NCBI GenBank assembly: GCA_040880585.1
Contig: JBBDID010000037.1
Location: forward strand, 1 to 64,000
DNA: 64,000 nucleotides
Direction: 5' to 3'
From: Paracrocinitomix sp040880585
GTDB lineage: Bacteria > Bacteroidota > Bacteroidia > Flavobacteriales_D > Crocinitomicaceae
Every line of letters begins with the position of its first letter. The stretch's first letter is position 1. The translations under genes were made by a program, and so were the position numbers. Below are positions 29,588-38,403 of this stretch, in pieces. The notes beneath the pieces were generated by a model, which saw nothing but the letters and a program-made list of their open reading frames with translations, was not told the origin of the DNA and did not search any database.

Positions 29588-29613
29588 TTTGTGTATTTTA
29601 CTATATTTGGTCT

Positions 29614-30873
29614 ATGCCCAAATATTTGTTGTTCAGTTTAGTACTCTTTCTATCTCTCGGTGGCCTGGCTCAAGTAGAATATGCCCGGAAAATCATGGAT
29701 ACTTTATGTTCTCCTCACTTTGACGGAAGAGGGTATGTGAATTCCGGTGATATACGTGCCGCAGATTTTATTGTAGATGAATTGAAACGTATTGGTGCTG
29801 AACCTATGTCCGGTAAAGAATATACGCAGGAATATACCTTCAGTGTCAATACTTTTCCGCACCCCATTGAAGTTATTTTAGGAAAAGACACGCTACTGCC
29901 GGGTGCAGACTATTTGGTTCACCCTATTTCAGGTACTGCTCAAGGTGAATTTGATCTGATTGAAATCAATAAACAGAACTTTTTTGACACCTATGGCGGA
30001 AAAATTGACTTTAGAAGTTTAGGAACTTCGCAAACCGTTTTTGCTTTTAATTTTACAGGAATTGAAGATAAAGAATTGGAAAAACAAATCATCTCACTTT
30101 CGTATGAATGTACCCATTACTTTCCCTCAGTATATGTGACCTCTGATAAATTAACCTATTCGGTAAGTCGAAAACAAACCAACTACCCGCTCATCTTTAT
30201 TGATTCTGCAGCTTACCATTCTGTGGATCAGATAAAATTAAAAGTCAACAACATTTATATTCCGGATTATACTGCTAAAAATGTAATCGGTTGCATCCCC
30301 GGAAAGAAGAAAAAAAAATACGTGGTATTTTCAGCACATTATGATCATTTGGGAAGAATGGGAGAAGACACTTATTTTCCCGGAGCAAATGACAACGCCA
30401 GTGGGGTTGCTATGTTACTTTCACTTGCCAAACACTACAAAACCCACCCTCCAAAGTACACGGTGGTTTTTTGCTTTTTTAGTGGAGAAGAAGCAGGCTT
30501 GCTTGGCTCAAAATATTTTGTAGAACATCCCTATTTTAAATTGAAAAAAACAAAATTTGTTTTGAATATTGATATCATGGGCGGCGCAACAGATGGGATC
30601 ACAGTCGTCAATGCTACCCGACATGAAAAAGCCTTTGCGCAATTACAAGCGTTAAACGAATCCTGGCGATTTTTACCTCAGGTGAAAAGCCGGGGGGCAT
30701 CCGCCAATTCTGACCACCATTTTTTCTCTGAAGCCGGAGTTCCGGCCTTTTTCATCTATTCAATGGGAAATGTTAAAAACTACCATGACATCTATGATAC
30801 AGCTGAAAACACGCCTTTAATTAATTTTGATCAGGTGCAGGAATTGTTAGAAAAGTTTGTACTAAGCCTGTAA
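29614..30873 (+). CDS. Secreted M28 family zinc aminopeptidase
   Basis: Exported metallopeptidase of 419 residues. A signal peptide (about 1-19, ending GGLAQ) is followed by an insertion region resembling a PA domain (about 70-215) and the M28 catalytic domain. Two-zinc ligands visible are His in SAHYDH (near 243), Asp in GANDNASG (near 259), the Glu pair in FSGEEAGLLG (near 291), Asp in NIDIMGG (near 319) and His in NSDHHFF (near 367). Family members release N-terminal amino acids from peptides in the periplasm. A TATATTTG box at 29602-29609 is very close to the ATG and has no properly spaced -33 element. Confidence 0.92.
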   Translation: MPKYLLFSLVLFLSLGGLAQVEYARKIMDTLCSPHFDGRGYVNSGDIRAADFIVDELKRIGAEPMSGKEYTQEYTFSVNTFPHPIEVILGKDTLLPGADYLVHPISGTAQGEFDLIEINKQNFFDTYGGKIDFRSLGTSQTVFAFNFTGIEDKELEKQIISLSYECTHYFPSVYVTSDKLTYSVSRKQTNYPLIFIDSAAYHSVDQIKLKVNNIYIPDYTAKNVIGCIPGKKKKKYVVFSAHYDHLGRMGEDTYFPGANDNASGVAMLLSLAKHYKTHPPKYTVVFCFFSGEEAGLLGSKYFVEHPYFKLKKTKFVLNIDIMGGATDGITVVNATRHEKAFAQLQALNESWRFLPQVKSRGASANSDHHFFSEAGVPAFFIYSMGNVKNYHDIYDTAENTPLINFDQVQELLEKFVLSL

Positions 30874-31004
30874 AAGCATGGTTTTTCTTTCTTTTGCCCA
30901 ATACATATAACAGCTGAAGTGTTTAACGTCCAATTGTGAAAACTTTCAATGCCATCAGTATCCATTGACCTGCATAAAATTCTATACATCTTGATTTTTA
31001 TCTC

Positions 31005-31036
31005 TTGTTCACTTAATCAAAAAATTAATAACTTTC
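31005..31036 (+). promoter_or_regulatory. Candidate promoter for the 1343-residue T9SS protein
   Basis: TTG at 31005-31007, a 21-bp spacer and TAACTTTC at 31029-31036 (one mismatch to TAnnTTTG) precede the ATG at 31041. The leader would be nearly absent, so confidence is low. Confidence 0.3.
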
Positions 31037-31040
31037 CGAC

Positions 31041-34000
31041 ATGAAGTGGTTCGCTTGTTTTCTTTTTGTGCTTTGGGGAGTATCCGCTGTCTGCCAACCT
31101 TATGCCGGTACGTCAAATATCAAGCCGTCTACAACGCAAAAAGCTGCAGGTTGTGCCCCGGCAAATGCATCTGCCTTTCTAGAATTTAATAATGTGAAAG
31201 CCATGATCCACACCGGGGGTAATTTGTGGCAAATCCCCGGGCAGAATTTTTCGCAGTATGAAGTTCCAAAAGGTTCAGGCATCATGGCACTATTCACCTC
31301 TGCACTTTGGTTAGGAGGGGTAGATGTCAACGGACAGTTAAAAATAGCTGCCGTGCGTTACCGACAAGGAAATGACTACTGGGCAGGTCCCCTCACAACA
31401 GCAGGTGATGCTGAGATCATTCCTTCAACCTGTCAAGAATATGACCGTCACTGGGTGATCAACCAGGACGAGGTTCGGGAATTTGATGCCTGGTTTAAAG
31501 CCGGTGAGCAAGATCAATTGAATGGAACCAATACGCAATCCGAATTATTTCCGGATTACGAAATTCCTGAATCCATTTTGGAGTGGCCCGCACACGGAGA
31601 TCCCGCACTGGGTCAGGATTTCTACTTAGCACCTTTTTATGATCGTGATCAAGATGGTATTTATACTCCTCAAAACGGAGATTATCCCTGGTACGATATT
31701 GAAAGAGAGTTGGATTGTACAACCGACAGAACCGTCACCCTTTACGGAGACCAGACCATTTGGTGGGTCATGAATGATAAAGGCAATATCCATACGGAAA
31801 CAGGATCAGACCCCTTAGGAATGGAGATTCGCTGTCAGGCTTTTGCTTTTGCTACCAATGATGAAGTCAATAATATGACTTTTTATAATTACGAGCTAGT
31901 CAATCGCTCTACGCAAACCTTGTACAATACTTACTTTGGTGTATTTATAGATGGTGCGCTAGGTGGCCCTAATGACGATTATGTAGGTTGTGACGTTTCA
32001 CGGGGGTTGGGCTATTGCTACAATGGAGATGCTGTAGACCAAACAGATGGTGGTTATCTGGGATATGGGGAAAATCCCCCGGCCGTTGGTGTTGATTTTT
32101 TTGAAGGTCCCTATCAGGATAATGACGGAATAGACAATCCACTGACAACCGACTACAATGAGGCCATTGCTCAGGATGGGATACCCTACTCAGGGTTAGG
32201 GATTGGTTATGGGGATGGCATTGTCGATAATGAACGGATGGGTATGCGACGGTTTTTGTATTACAATAATTTAGGTGGAGGTGGTTTAGCCGCCCAAACG
32301 GATCCACAAACCGGACAAAATTATTATAACTACCTCACCGGCTTTTGGAAAGATGGCTCTGCTTTTGTATACGGCGGTAGTGGGCATCTTGCTTCCAGTG
32401 GCGCAATTCCTACTGTTAAATCCAATTATATGTTTCCGGGAGACAGTGATTCATTGGGGTGGGGTACCGGTGGCATCCCTCAACAACCCTGGACCGAGCA
32501 AACCGCAGGAAATGTCCCCTATGACCGTCGTTTCGCACAATCTTCAGGCCCTTTTATTCTGGAACCCGGCGCCGTGAACAATATTACTTATGGGGTCTGT
32601 TGGGCAAGAGCCGTTTCAGGCGATCCTTTTGAATCGGTAAAAGAATTGCGTAAGGCAGATGATAAAGCGCAAGCTCTTTTTGACAATTGTTTTAAAGTAC
32701 TGGAGGGTCCGCATGCCCCCGAAGTGTCTATTCAGGAAATGGAAAATGAGCTGATCATCTCTTTGTACAATGAATCTACCTCTAATAATGTGGCAGAAAA
32801 TTATACAGAGTTTGACCCCTTTATCGTCAATGTGGATAATGACCCAAATTTTGACGGAAATTACCGCTTTCAGGGGTATCAGGTTTTTCAATTAAAAAAT
32901 AAAGATGTCTCCCCTGCTGATTTAGGAAATGTTGAACTGGCGCGATTGGTATTTCAATGTGATAATAAAGACAATATCTCCAAACTGGTTAATTATGAAT
33001 TTGATTCAGAAATCGGTGTATCTGTGCCTGAAGTGAAAGTAGATGGAGAAAATGAAGGAATCCGACACTCCTTTTCAGTAAAAGAAGATCTGTTTGCCAC
33101 CGGCAATCGGAAATTGGTCAACTTTAAGCGTTATTATTATATGGCAATCGCTTATTCGTATAACGAATTTAAAACCTACGACCCCAATAATCCGGATTAT
33201 CTGGATGGACAAAAAAAACCCTATATGCCTTCACGTAAAGCGGCTATTGGTGAGGTGAGATCACATGTAGGTATCCCCCATGCACCTGAAGTAGAAAATG
33301 GCGGAACAACTTTCGGGGGGCATTATGGCTATGAAATTCCTCTGACAAAAATAGATGGTTTGGGCAATGCCGGCCACTGGACTGATATTAGCGAGCAAAC
33401 CGAAACACTTATTCTTGAAAACAATCTGGTGAATGAAATAACATACAAAGCCGGAGCAAGCCCTGTTAAAGTTCGTGTGATTGACCCGCTTAATCTGCCA
33501 CAAGCCAATTTTGAATTGTTCTTTACAGAAGATCTTTCGGGAGGATTGGATTCAGCCGGGTGGTTTTTGTACAATGTCACAAGTGGAGATACCGTTTGGT
33601 CTGAAAAATCTATCGCTACAGCAAGGGAACAATTAATTCCGGAATGGGGAATCTCTGTTTGGATGGAACAAACTCGCTATGAAGGAACCGGCGCTCCTGC
33701 TGACAAAGTCACTTATCCGATTGGTGGAAAAATGATCTATGAAGACTCTTCTAAGCAATGGTTATCCGCAGTCTATGACACAGATAATGATTACCCAACC
33801 AACTGGATTCGTTCAGGAATTAATGATCCTGATCCTGATCAAATAACACCCTGCACACCTACTTACAGTATTTTTGACCCCTGTATGTACAGAGACTATG
33901 GAGATGTTGAAGAGCAATATGAAGGTTTACTTGACGGTTTTGCTGCTCCTTATAAATTAACCGGAACTGACTTTATGCATATGCCAATCGGGTTTCCGGA

Positions 34001-35072
34001 TGCTGATCTGAGCAGTTTACCTGCCTCATCTCCCTGGTTTAACCTTATGAAAACTTCACAATTAAAAAGTGGTCTGGCTTTTCTTCACGGTATAGATCTG
34101 GTCATCACTTCTGATAAAAGCAAATGGTCCCGTTGTCCCGTAATAGAAACAAGCTGGAAAAGTGATCAATCTATTGGTGGTTCAACCATTATGAAAATGA
34201 GAAAATCACCATCAAAAGATGCGGATGGAAATGAAATTTCCGGTGAAGAAGGGATGAGCTATTTCCCCGGCTATGCTGTCGATATTGAAACCGGTGAGCG
34301 GCTGAATATTGCCTTTGGAGAAAATTCCTGGTTACACGGTTCAAATGGTGCTGATATGCTCTGGAATCCCACTTCTGAATTAGCGGACAATGTGGGTAAT
34401 CCCCTTTTGGGAGGACATCACTTTATCTATATTTTTGGATCATCCCTGCAAGATGATAATACTATGCCCGTTTACGATAACGGAAACTATATGCAAACTC
34501 ACCTGAATGATACCGTAGCTTCGAGTATCCGAAACCAAAATTTTTATCGGGTATGGAAAAACTGTATGTGGGTCATGGAGCCTCTGTTAGCATCCGGCCA
34601 TGATTTATTGGAGACTGATGTACGTATTCAACTTCGGGTCTCTCATCCTTATCAGGAAAAGGTGTTTACCAATATTAATGAAGGTCGCCCTGCTTACCGT
34701 TTTAATACGGATGATTTATTCAGTAGCACAAATGTGACCGCAGAGCAAGAAGACAAGCTGGATATTATTCGGATTGTTCCCAACCCTTATTACGGTTATT
34801 CCGCTTATGAAACTAACCAGTTGGATAATCGGGTTAAGATTACCAATCTCCCTGAAAGATGCACCATTACTATTTGGAACATTTCCGGACAATTGGTGAA
34901 AACCATTCAAAAAGATAATCCCCTGACTTTTGAAGATTGGACGCTCAAAAACCATTTGGGTATCCCAATTTCCAGTGGCGTATATATTTTTCACATTGAG
35001 GTGCCGGGAGTGGGTGAGCGCATACTGAAATGGTTTGCCACTATACGAACGGTAGACACCCAAAATTTTTAG
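31041..35072 (+). CDS. Large T9SS-exported protein of unknown function
   Basis: Secreted protein of 1343 residues with a signal peptide (about 1-18). The N-terminal region (LWQIPGQNFSQYEVP, GIMALFTSALWLGGVD) and the calcium-loop-like DRDQDGIYTPQNGDYPWY near 200 recall a group of very large Bacteroidota surface proteins without an assigned activity. The last 100 residues contain VPNPYYGYSAYE, ITIWNISGQLVKTI and GVYIFHIEV, which is the variant T9SS sorting domain seen in that group. It stands alone between the peptidase and the sigma factor. No catalytic motif was found. A weak hairpin at 35152-35176 may end transcription. Confidence 0.8.
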   Translation: MKWFACFLFVLWGVSAVCQPYAGTSNIKPSTTQKAAGCAPANASAFLEFNNVKAMIHTGGNLWQIPGQNFSQYEVPKGSGIMALFTSALWLGGVDVNGQLKIAAVRYRQGNDYWAGPLTTAGDAEIIPSTCQEYDRHWVINQDEVREFDAWFKAGEQDQLNGTNTQSELFPDYEIPESILEWPAHGDPALGQDFYLAPFYDRDQDGIYTPQNGDYPWYDIERELDCTTDRTVTLYGDQTIWWVMNDKGNIHTETGSDPLGMEIRCQAFAFATNDEVNNMTFYNYELVNRSTQTLYNTYFGVFIDGALGGPNDDYVGCDVSRGLGYCYNGDAVDQTDGGYLGYGENPPAVGVDFFEGPYQDNDGIDNPLTTDYNEAIAQDGIPYSGLGIGYGDGIVDNERMGMRRFLYYNNLGGGGLAAQTDPQTGQNYYNYLTGFWKDGSAFVYGGSGHLASSGAIPTVKSNYMFPGDSDSLGWGTGGIPQQPWTEQTAGNVPYDRRFAQSSGPFILEPGAVNNITYGVCWARAVSGDPFESVKELRKADDKAQALFDNCFKVLEGPHAPEVSIQEMENELIISLYNESTSNNVAENYTEFDPFIVNVDNDPNFDGNYRFQGYQVFQLKNKDVSPADLGNVELARLVFQCDNKDNISKLVNYEFDSEIGVSVPEVKVDGENEGIRHSFSVKEDLFATGNRKLVNFKRYYYMAIAYSYNEFKTYDPNNPDYLDGQKKPYMPSRKAAIGEVRSHVGIPHAPEVENGGTTFGGHYGYEIPLTKIDGLGNAGHWTDISEQTETLILENNLVNEITYKAGASPVKVRVIDPLNLPQANFELFFTEDLSGGLDSAGWFLYNVTSGDTVWSEKSIATAREQLIPEWGISVWMEQTRYEGTGAPADKVTYPIGGKMIYEDSSKQWLSAVYDTDNDYPTNWIRSGINDPDPDQITPCTPTYSIFDPCMYRDYGDVEEQYEGLLDGFAAPYKLTGTDFMHMPIGFPDADLSSLPASSPWFNLMKTSQLKSGLAFLHGIDLVITSDKSKWSRCPVIETSWKSDQSIGGSTIMKMRKSPSKDADGNEISGEEGMSYFPGYAVDIETGERLNIAFGENSWLHGSNGADMLWNPTSELADNVGNPLLGGHHFIYIFGSSLQDDNTMPVYDNGNYMQTHLNDTVASSIRNQNFYRVWKNCMWVMEPLLASGHDLLETDVRIQLRVSHPYQEKVFTNINEGRPAYRFNTDDLFSSTNVTAEQEDKLDIIRIVPNPYYGYSAYETNQLDNRVKITNLPERCTITIWNISGQLVKTIQKDNPLTFEDWTLKNHLGIPISSGVYIFHIEVPGVGERILKWFATIRTVDTQNF

Positions 35073-35214
35073 CCTTTCTACCTCGGTTTTTTACACTCAA
35101 CTTTGTTTCATAGCAGAATAAAACCCTTTTGTTGATAAATTGATCGCTTTTGCTGAAAGAGATGAAATATTTCAGCCCTTTATACGTCTTATGTAGTAGC
35201 AAAGACAGATTATT

Positions 35215-35775
35215 ATGCAATTGACACAACAAGCTACTATTAGCGACATCATACTGAAAGAGGGCAATCGTTTGTTCAACTTTATCCGAAAGAGAGTGAA
35301 ATCTACGATTGACGCAGAAGATATTCTACAAGATGTTTACTTCCAATTGGCCAAACTCTCTCATGAAGTAAATTCTATTGAACGCATGAGTGCCTGGCTA
35401 TTTCAGGTCGCCCGTAATAAGATCACTGATAACTACCGCAAAAAAAAGAACATCAATTTTTCTGAAATGGCACAACCGATCACTGAAGAAGAGGGAGTAC
35501 TTTTTTTTGAAGATTTTATCGCAGATGATGGTGGTTTGCAAGATGACTTGCTTACCAGAGACAGGGTGTGGGAAGTGCTGGCTGAAAGTTTAGAGCAGTT
35601 ACCTGAAGAGCAAAAAGAAGTGTTTGAAATGCATGAATTTGAAGGAAAATCATTCAAGGAAATTGCTGAAATTACCGGTACAGCAGTCAATACATTATTG
35701 TCTAGAAAGCGATACGCCACCTTATTTTTAAGAGAAAAATTAGCCCCTGTTTATCAAGAAATATTGAGCCCATGA
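35215..35775 (+). CDS. ECF-type RNA polymerase sigma factor
   Basis: Sigma-70 family factor of 186 residues with region 2 (LFNFIRKRV...AEDILQDVYFQL...MSAWLFQVARNKITDNYRKKK) and region 4 (LEQLPEEQKEVFEMHEFEGKSFKEIAEITGTAVNTLLSRKRYA). An acidic linker (ITEEEGVLFFEDFIADDGG) joins them. Extracytoplasmic-function factors redirect polymerase to stress or surface genes and are usually held by an anti-sigma factor encoded next door. Here the next frame, coupled by ATGA, is only 11 codons long, so the partner is missing or has been lost. Confidence 0.9.
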   Translation: MQLTQQATISDIILKEGNRLFNFIRKRVKSTIDAEDILQDVYFQLAKLSHEVNSIERMSAWLFQVARNKITDNYRKKKNINFSEMAQPITEEEGVLFFEDFIADDGGLQDDLLTRDRVWEVLAESLEQLPEEQKEVFEMHEFEGKSFKEIAEITGTAVNTLLSRKRYATLFLREKLAPVYQEILSP

Positions 35776-35807
35776 ACAAAATTATAATTCTGCTTACCAA
35801 AGCGTGA
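35772..35807 (+). pseudogene. 11-codon frame coupled to the sigma factor gene
   Basis: ATG overlaps the sigma factor stop codon (ATGA) and opens MNKIIILLTKA before TGA. Its hydrophobic start and coupling are what one expects of the small membrane or anti-sigma gene often found here, but it ends at once. It may be a leader or the stump of a lost gene. Confidence 0.3.
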
Positions 35808-35944
35808 AATGTGGAGAGGAACCTTTACTCCGAAATTCGGAAAATAAGCGTATTTGATACAATAGCATGATCTAAAACATCCATTCACTTGCCGCTTTTA
35901 TAGCGGATTTTTCATAGTTAGGTTTATATAAAGTAAGCAGAAGA

Positions 35945-35975
35945 GTCCCCTGATCATGTTGATCAGGGGATTTTT
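35945..35975 (+). terminator. Intrinsic terminator
   Basis: A perfect 11-bp stem, TCCCCTGATCA (35945-35955) with TGATCAGGGGA (35959-35969), has a TGT loop and a run of six T. It lies about 170 bp after the sigma factor and about 70 bp before the DUF2911 gene. Confidence 0.85.
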
Positions 35976-36042
35976 TATGTCCTTTGTTTATTTCACTCTC
36001 AACAATAAATCCGTAATTTGCAACTCTTAAAAACTTCATACT

Positions 36043-36645
36043 ATGAAATATTTGATCCCTTTTGTGTTCCCTTTTCTTTTTATTGCTTGTGGCAGTGATG
36101 AAGAAAGTGAAGATAAATCCTTATCTCAAGAAGAAGAAGAAATTACGATTGCCTCAGATGAGCTGGAGCAGGAACGCAAAAGCCCGCGTATTCAGAAATC
36201 AGTTCAGAAAAACGGAATGGATATCAGCTTTGATTATGGATCTCCCCGGGTAAAAAACAGAACAATATGGGGTGATTTGGTGCCTTATGATCAAGTGTGG
36301 CGTGCAGGTGCTGATGAAGTATCTACCGTCACTTTTGGAAATGATGTTTTGGTTGGTGGTACTTTGGTAGAAGCCGGAACATACGGCATGTTTATTATTC
36401 CAAAAGAAAAAGAAGACTGGGTATTTATTTTAAACCGGGAATGGAGTCATGAAGAGCATGGCGTATGGGGAGCTTTTGACTATAAAGAAGAACAAGATGT
36501 TGTGCGGATAGAGGTGGAAGCACTTTCCAGAGATAAAAATGAAGAAGGACTAAATTACGGATACGATACAGACAAAGGCGTTTTGCTTTTCTGGTGGGAA
36601 AAAATCATTTTAGAAATTCCTGTAAGTCCAGCAGAGCCGGCTTAA
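36043..36645 (+). CDS. DUF2911 lipoprotein
   Basis: Lipoprotein with a leader ending LFIACG (Cys near residue 16), an acidic tether and a DUF2911 domain. The domain is marked by SPRVKNRTIWGDLVPYDQVWRAGADE, AGTYGMFIIPKEKEDWVFILN and a beta-rich C-terminus. DUF2911 proteins are abundant periplasmic proteins of unknown role in Bacteroidota. Its last 11 codons and stop lie in an 84-bp segment that recurs at 38320-38403. Ancestrally the gene probably ended tail-to-tail with the M23 peptidase gene, and the ATPase gene now lies between them. Confidence 0.85.
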   Translation: MKYLIPFVFPFLFIACGSDEESEDKSLSQEEEEITIASDELEQERKSPRIQKSVQKNGMDISFDYGSPRVKNRTIWGDLVPYDQVWRAGADEVSTVTFGNDVLVGGTLVEAGTYGMFIIPKEKEDWVFILNREWSHEEHGVWGAFDYKEEQDVVRIEVEALSRDKNEEGLNYGYDTDKGVLLFWWEKIILEIPVSPAEPA

Positions 36646-36696
36646 ACCCCTAATGTATCACCTGAGGCGATATACGGCGTTACCGGCAGAGAATCT
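36613..36696. repeat. Left copy of the 84-bp repeat bracketing the ATPase gene
   Basis: Matches 38320-38403 at 78 of 84 positions, in direct orientation. It joins the true 3' end of the DUF2911 gene to a remnant of the M23 gene 3' end. Read on the minus strand, 36695-36642 encodes DSLPVTPYIASGDTLGV and a stop, nearly the C-terminus of the M23 protein. Confidence 0.85.
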
Positions 36697-36718
36697 TTGG
36701 CTATTGCTCTTTTTTTGA

Positions 36719-38152
36719 TCAATTATCAAAAAATATTTCGATTGTAAAATCATTATCCACTACATCTATTTTATGCTGGTTTTCCACAACACCATAAGTT
36801 GTTACAAAAGTTAGATGAATCATCTTATCTGTGTCGGTTGCGGCTTTTAAGCCTTCCTTTTTAGTTCTGAGTTTTTTGGCATAATCTTTACTGATCTTAA
36901 ACTCATCCCCATAAAATTTCATCTCACAAAGATTAATTACGTCATCCTTACGATCTATGAGCAGGTCAATCTGAAATCCTTGTTCACATGCGTCGCTTTT
37001 TTTGTGTACAAAGCTGTTCACACTTGTTTGAACACCCGATATTCCCAGTGCTTCCTTAATTTTGTGAACGTGTTTGAGACATACATTTTCAAAAGCATAC
37101 CCTGCCCAAATTTTATACTGCTGCCTCTGACATACCGCCATCCATTCCTGATTGTTTAATTTATTTCTCCCCTCTATAAAACGGAGATAAAAAAGTGAAT
37201 ACTCATCTGTAAGACGATATAAGGTATCTTTTTTCTTTTTTTCCAGTGGCTGAAATGTAGATATAAAACCAGACAGTTCCAGCTCATTTAAAACGTCAGA
37301 AAAATATCCCCCGTCACTCATTTCTGACAACTTTAAAATCTCTTGCCTATCTAAACCTTTTGATTTTCCGGCTAAAGATTTAATTATTTTAATGTGATTT
37401 TTGGCGTTATCAAAAAGTGCCGGGTAAAGATTTTCAAACTCATTTGTCAAAACACCATCTTTAGAAAAACACAAAGATTCAATATTTTGTGCAGCACTTT
37501 TTCCCTTTTCTATTTGTTCTAAGTAGTGTGGTATACCACCAATTGCCATATAAATTTGGACGATTTGGTAATTACTTATTTCAATCCTTTTTGACTCAAA
37601 AAACGCTTTTGTTTCAGCAAGTGAAAAAGGCATTAGTCGAAAGAGCTTTGTAATTCGATTATGTAACCCCCCTTTCGCATTAACCACATGTTCAATCATC
37701 CATGAAGCGGCAGATCCACACAGTACAACAACAACTTTTTGCTCTGACGCCCAATTGTTCCACCAGTGGGCTAACGCTTCCATAAACCCGGATTTTTTCC
37801 CTGCTATCCATGGCACTTCATCAAAAAATACAACTGGCTTTTTATCGCATTGCCTCTTCTCAAGTGTTTTACTTAAGCGGTTAAAAGCAAGAAGCCAATT
37901 ACCGGGTACGTCATGTAATTCATCTGCCCGGAAGTACCTATTCATTTGCAAGGTAAAGTTCATCAACTGTTTATTGAGGTCGGCATCTTTTAAGCCGGTC
38001 ATTTCAAAAACCTTATTATCCTGATATACTTGCCTGATTAAATAAGTTTTGCCAACTCTCCTTCTTCCTATTACCGCCAGTAATTGAGCCTTATCATCCC
38101 TGAGATAGGATTGCATGGCTTTTATTTCTTCTTTTCTACCTATTACATTCAT
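36719..38152 (-). CDS. AAA-family ATPase of the ATPase_2/DUF234 type
   Basis: ATPase of 477 residues. Walker A is VIGRRRVGKTYLI near 28-40 and Walker B is KPVVFFDEVPW near 107-117. A sensor-like CGSAASWM lies near 147, followed by a winged-helix-like middle region and a C-terminal DUF234 domain with a nuclease-like pattern (FQIDLLIDRKDDVINLCEMKFY, which resembles a PD-D/ExK core). Such genes are scattered among archaea and Bacteroidota and move as single accessory genes, with a biological role that is unclear. Here the gene is flanked by 84-bp direct repeats made from the ends of its neighbours and is preceded by an array of inverted operator-like sites. Both point to recent arrival as a self-regulated unit. 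Confidence 0.85.
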   Translation of the reverse strand: MNVIGRKEEIKAMQSYLRDDKAQLLAVIGRRRVGKTYLIRQVYQDNKVFEMTGLKDADLNKQLMNFTLQMNRYFRADELHDVPGNWLLAFNRLSKTLEKRQCDKKPVVFFDEVPWIAGKKSGFMEALAHWWNNWASEQKVVVVLCGSAASWMIEHVVNAKGGLHNRITKLFRLMPFSLAETKAFFESKRIEISNYQIVQIYMAIGGIPHYLEQIEKGKSAAQNIESLCFSKDGVLTNEFENLYPALFDNAKNHIKIIKSLAGKSKGLDRQEILKLSEMSDGGYFSDVLNELELSGFISTFQPLEKKKKDTLYRLTDEYSLFYLRFIEGRNKLNNQEWMAVCQRQQYKIWAGYAFENVCLKHVHKIKEALGISGVQTSVNSFVHKKSDACEQGFQIDLLIDRKDDVINLCEMKFYGDEFKISKDYAKKLRTKKEGLKAATDTDKMIHLTFVTTYGVVENQHKIDVVDNDFTIEIFFDN

Positions 38153-38165
38153 TTGAAATTAATTT

Positions 38166-38250
38166 ACGCGGAATTTCGTCTAAGATATATACTTTCCGCG
38201 TATAATAAAAACATATTACGCGGAATCTATAAAAATTAGTAGGATTCCGC
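38166..38250 (-). promoter_or_regulatory. Array of four GCGGAA half-sites upstream of the ATPase gene
   Basis: ACGCGGAA at 38166-38173 pairs with TTCCGCGT at 38194-38201, and GCGGAATC at 38220-38227 pairs with GATTCCGC at 38243-38250. The four half-sites alternate in orientation, spaced 24-28 bp apart, in an otherwise AT-rich stretch. This is the layout of a cooperative operator covering the promoter of the minus-strand ATPase gene. Confidence 0.6.
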
Positions 38251-38277
38251 GCACTATAATAGCTCTATGATGCTGTA

Positions 38278-38352
38278 GATCAAGATTTGTTGTTATTCTC
38301 CCGGGAACATATCGGACTGGAAATTCCTGTAAGTCCGGCAGAGCCGGCTTAA
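38278..38352 (+). pseudogene. 3'-end remnant of a DUF2911 gene
   Basis: Read on the plus strand, these 25 codons encode DQDLLLFSREHIGLEIP, then VSPAEPA and a stop. They align with the end of the intact DUF2911 gene at 36043-36645. The last 11 codons are nearly identical at DNA level, but the first 14 codons match at only about 60 percent. This uneven divergence suggests a related but not identical source. Confidence 0.65.
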
Positions 38353-38403
38353 ACCCCCAATGTATCACCCGGTACGATATACGGCGTTACCGGCAGAGAA
38401 TCT
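38320..38403. repeat. Right copy of the 84-bp repeat bracketing the ATPase gene
   Basis: Direct-orientation partner of 36613-36696. It contains the true 3' end of the M23 gene and the end of the DUF2911 remnant. Confidence 0.85.
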
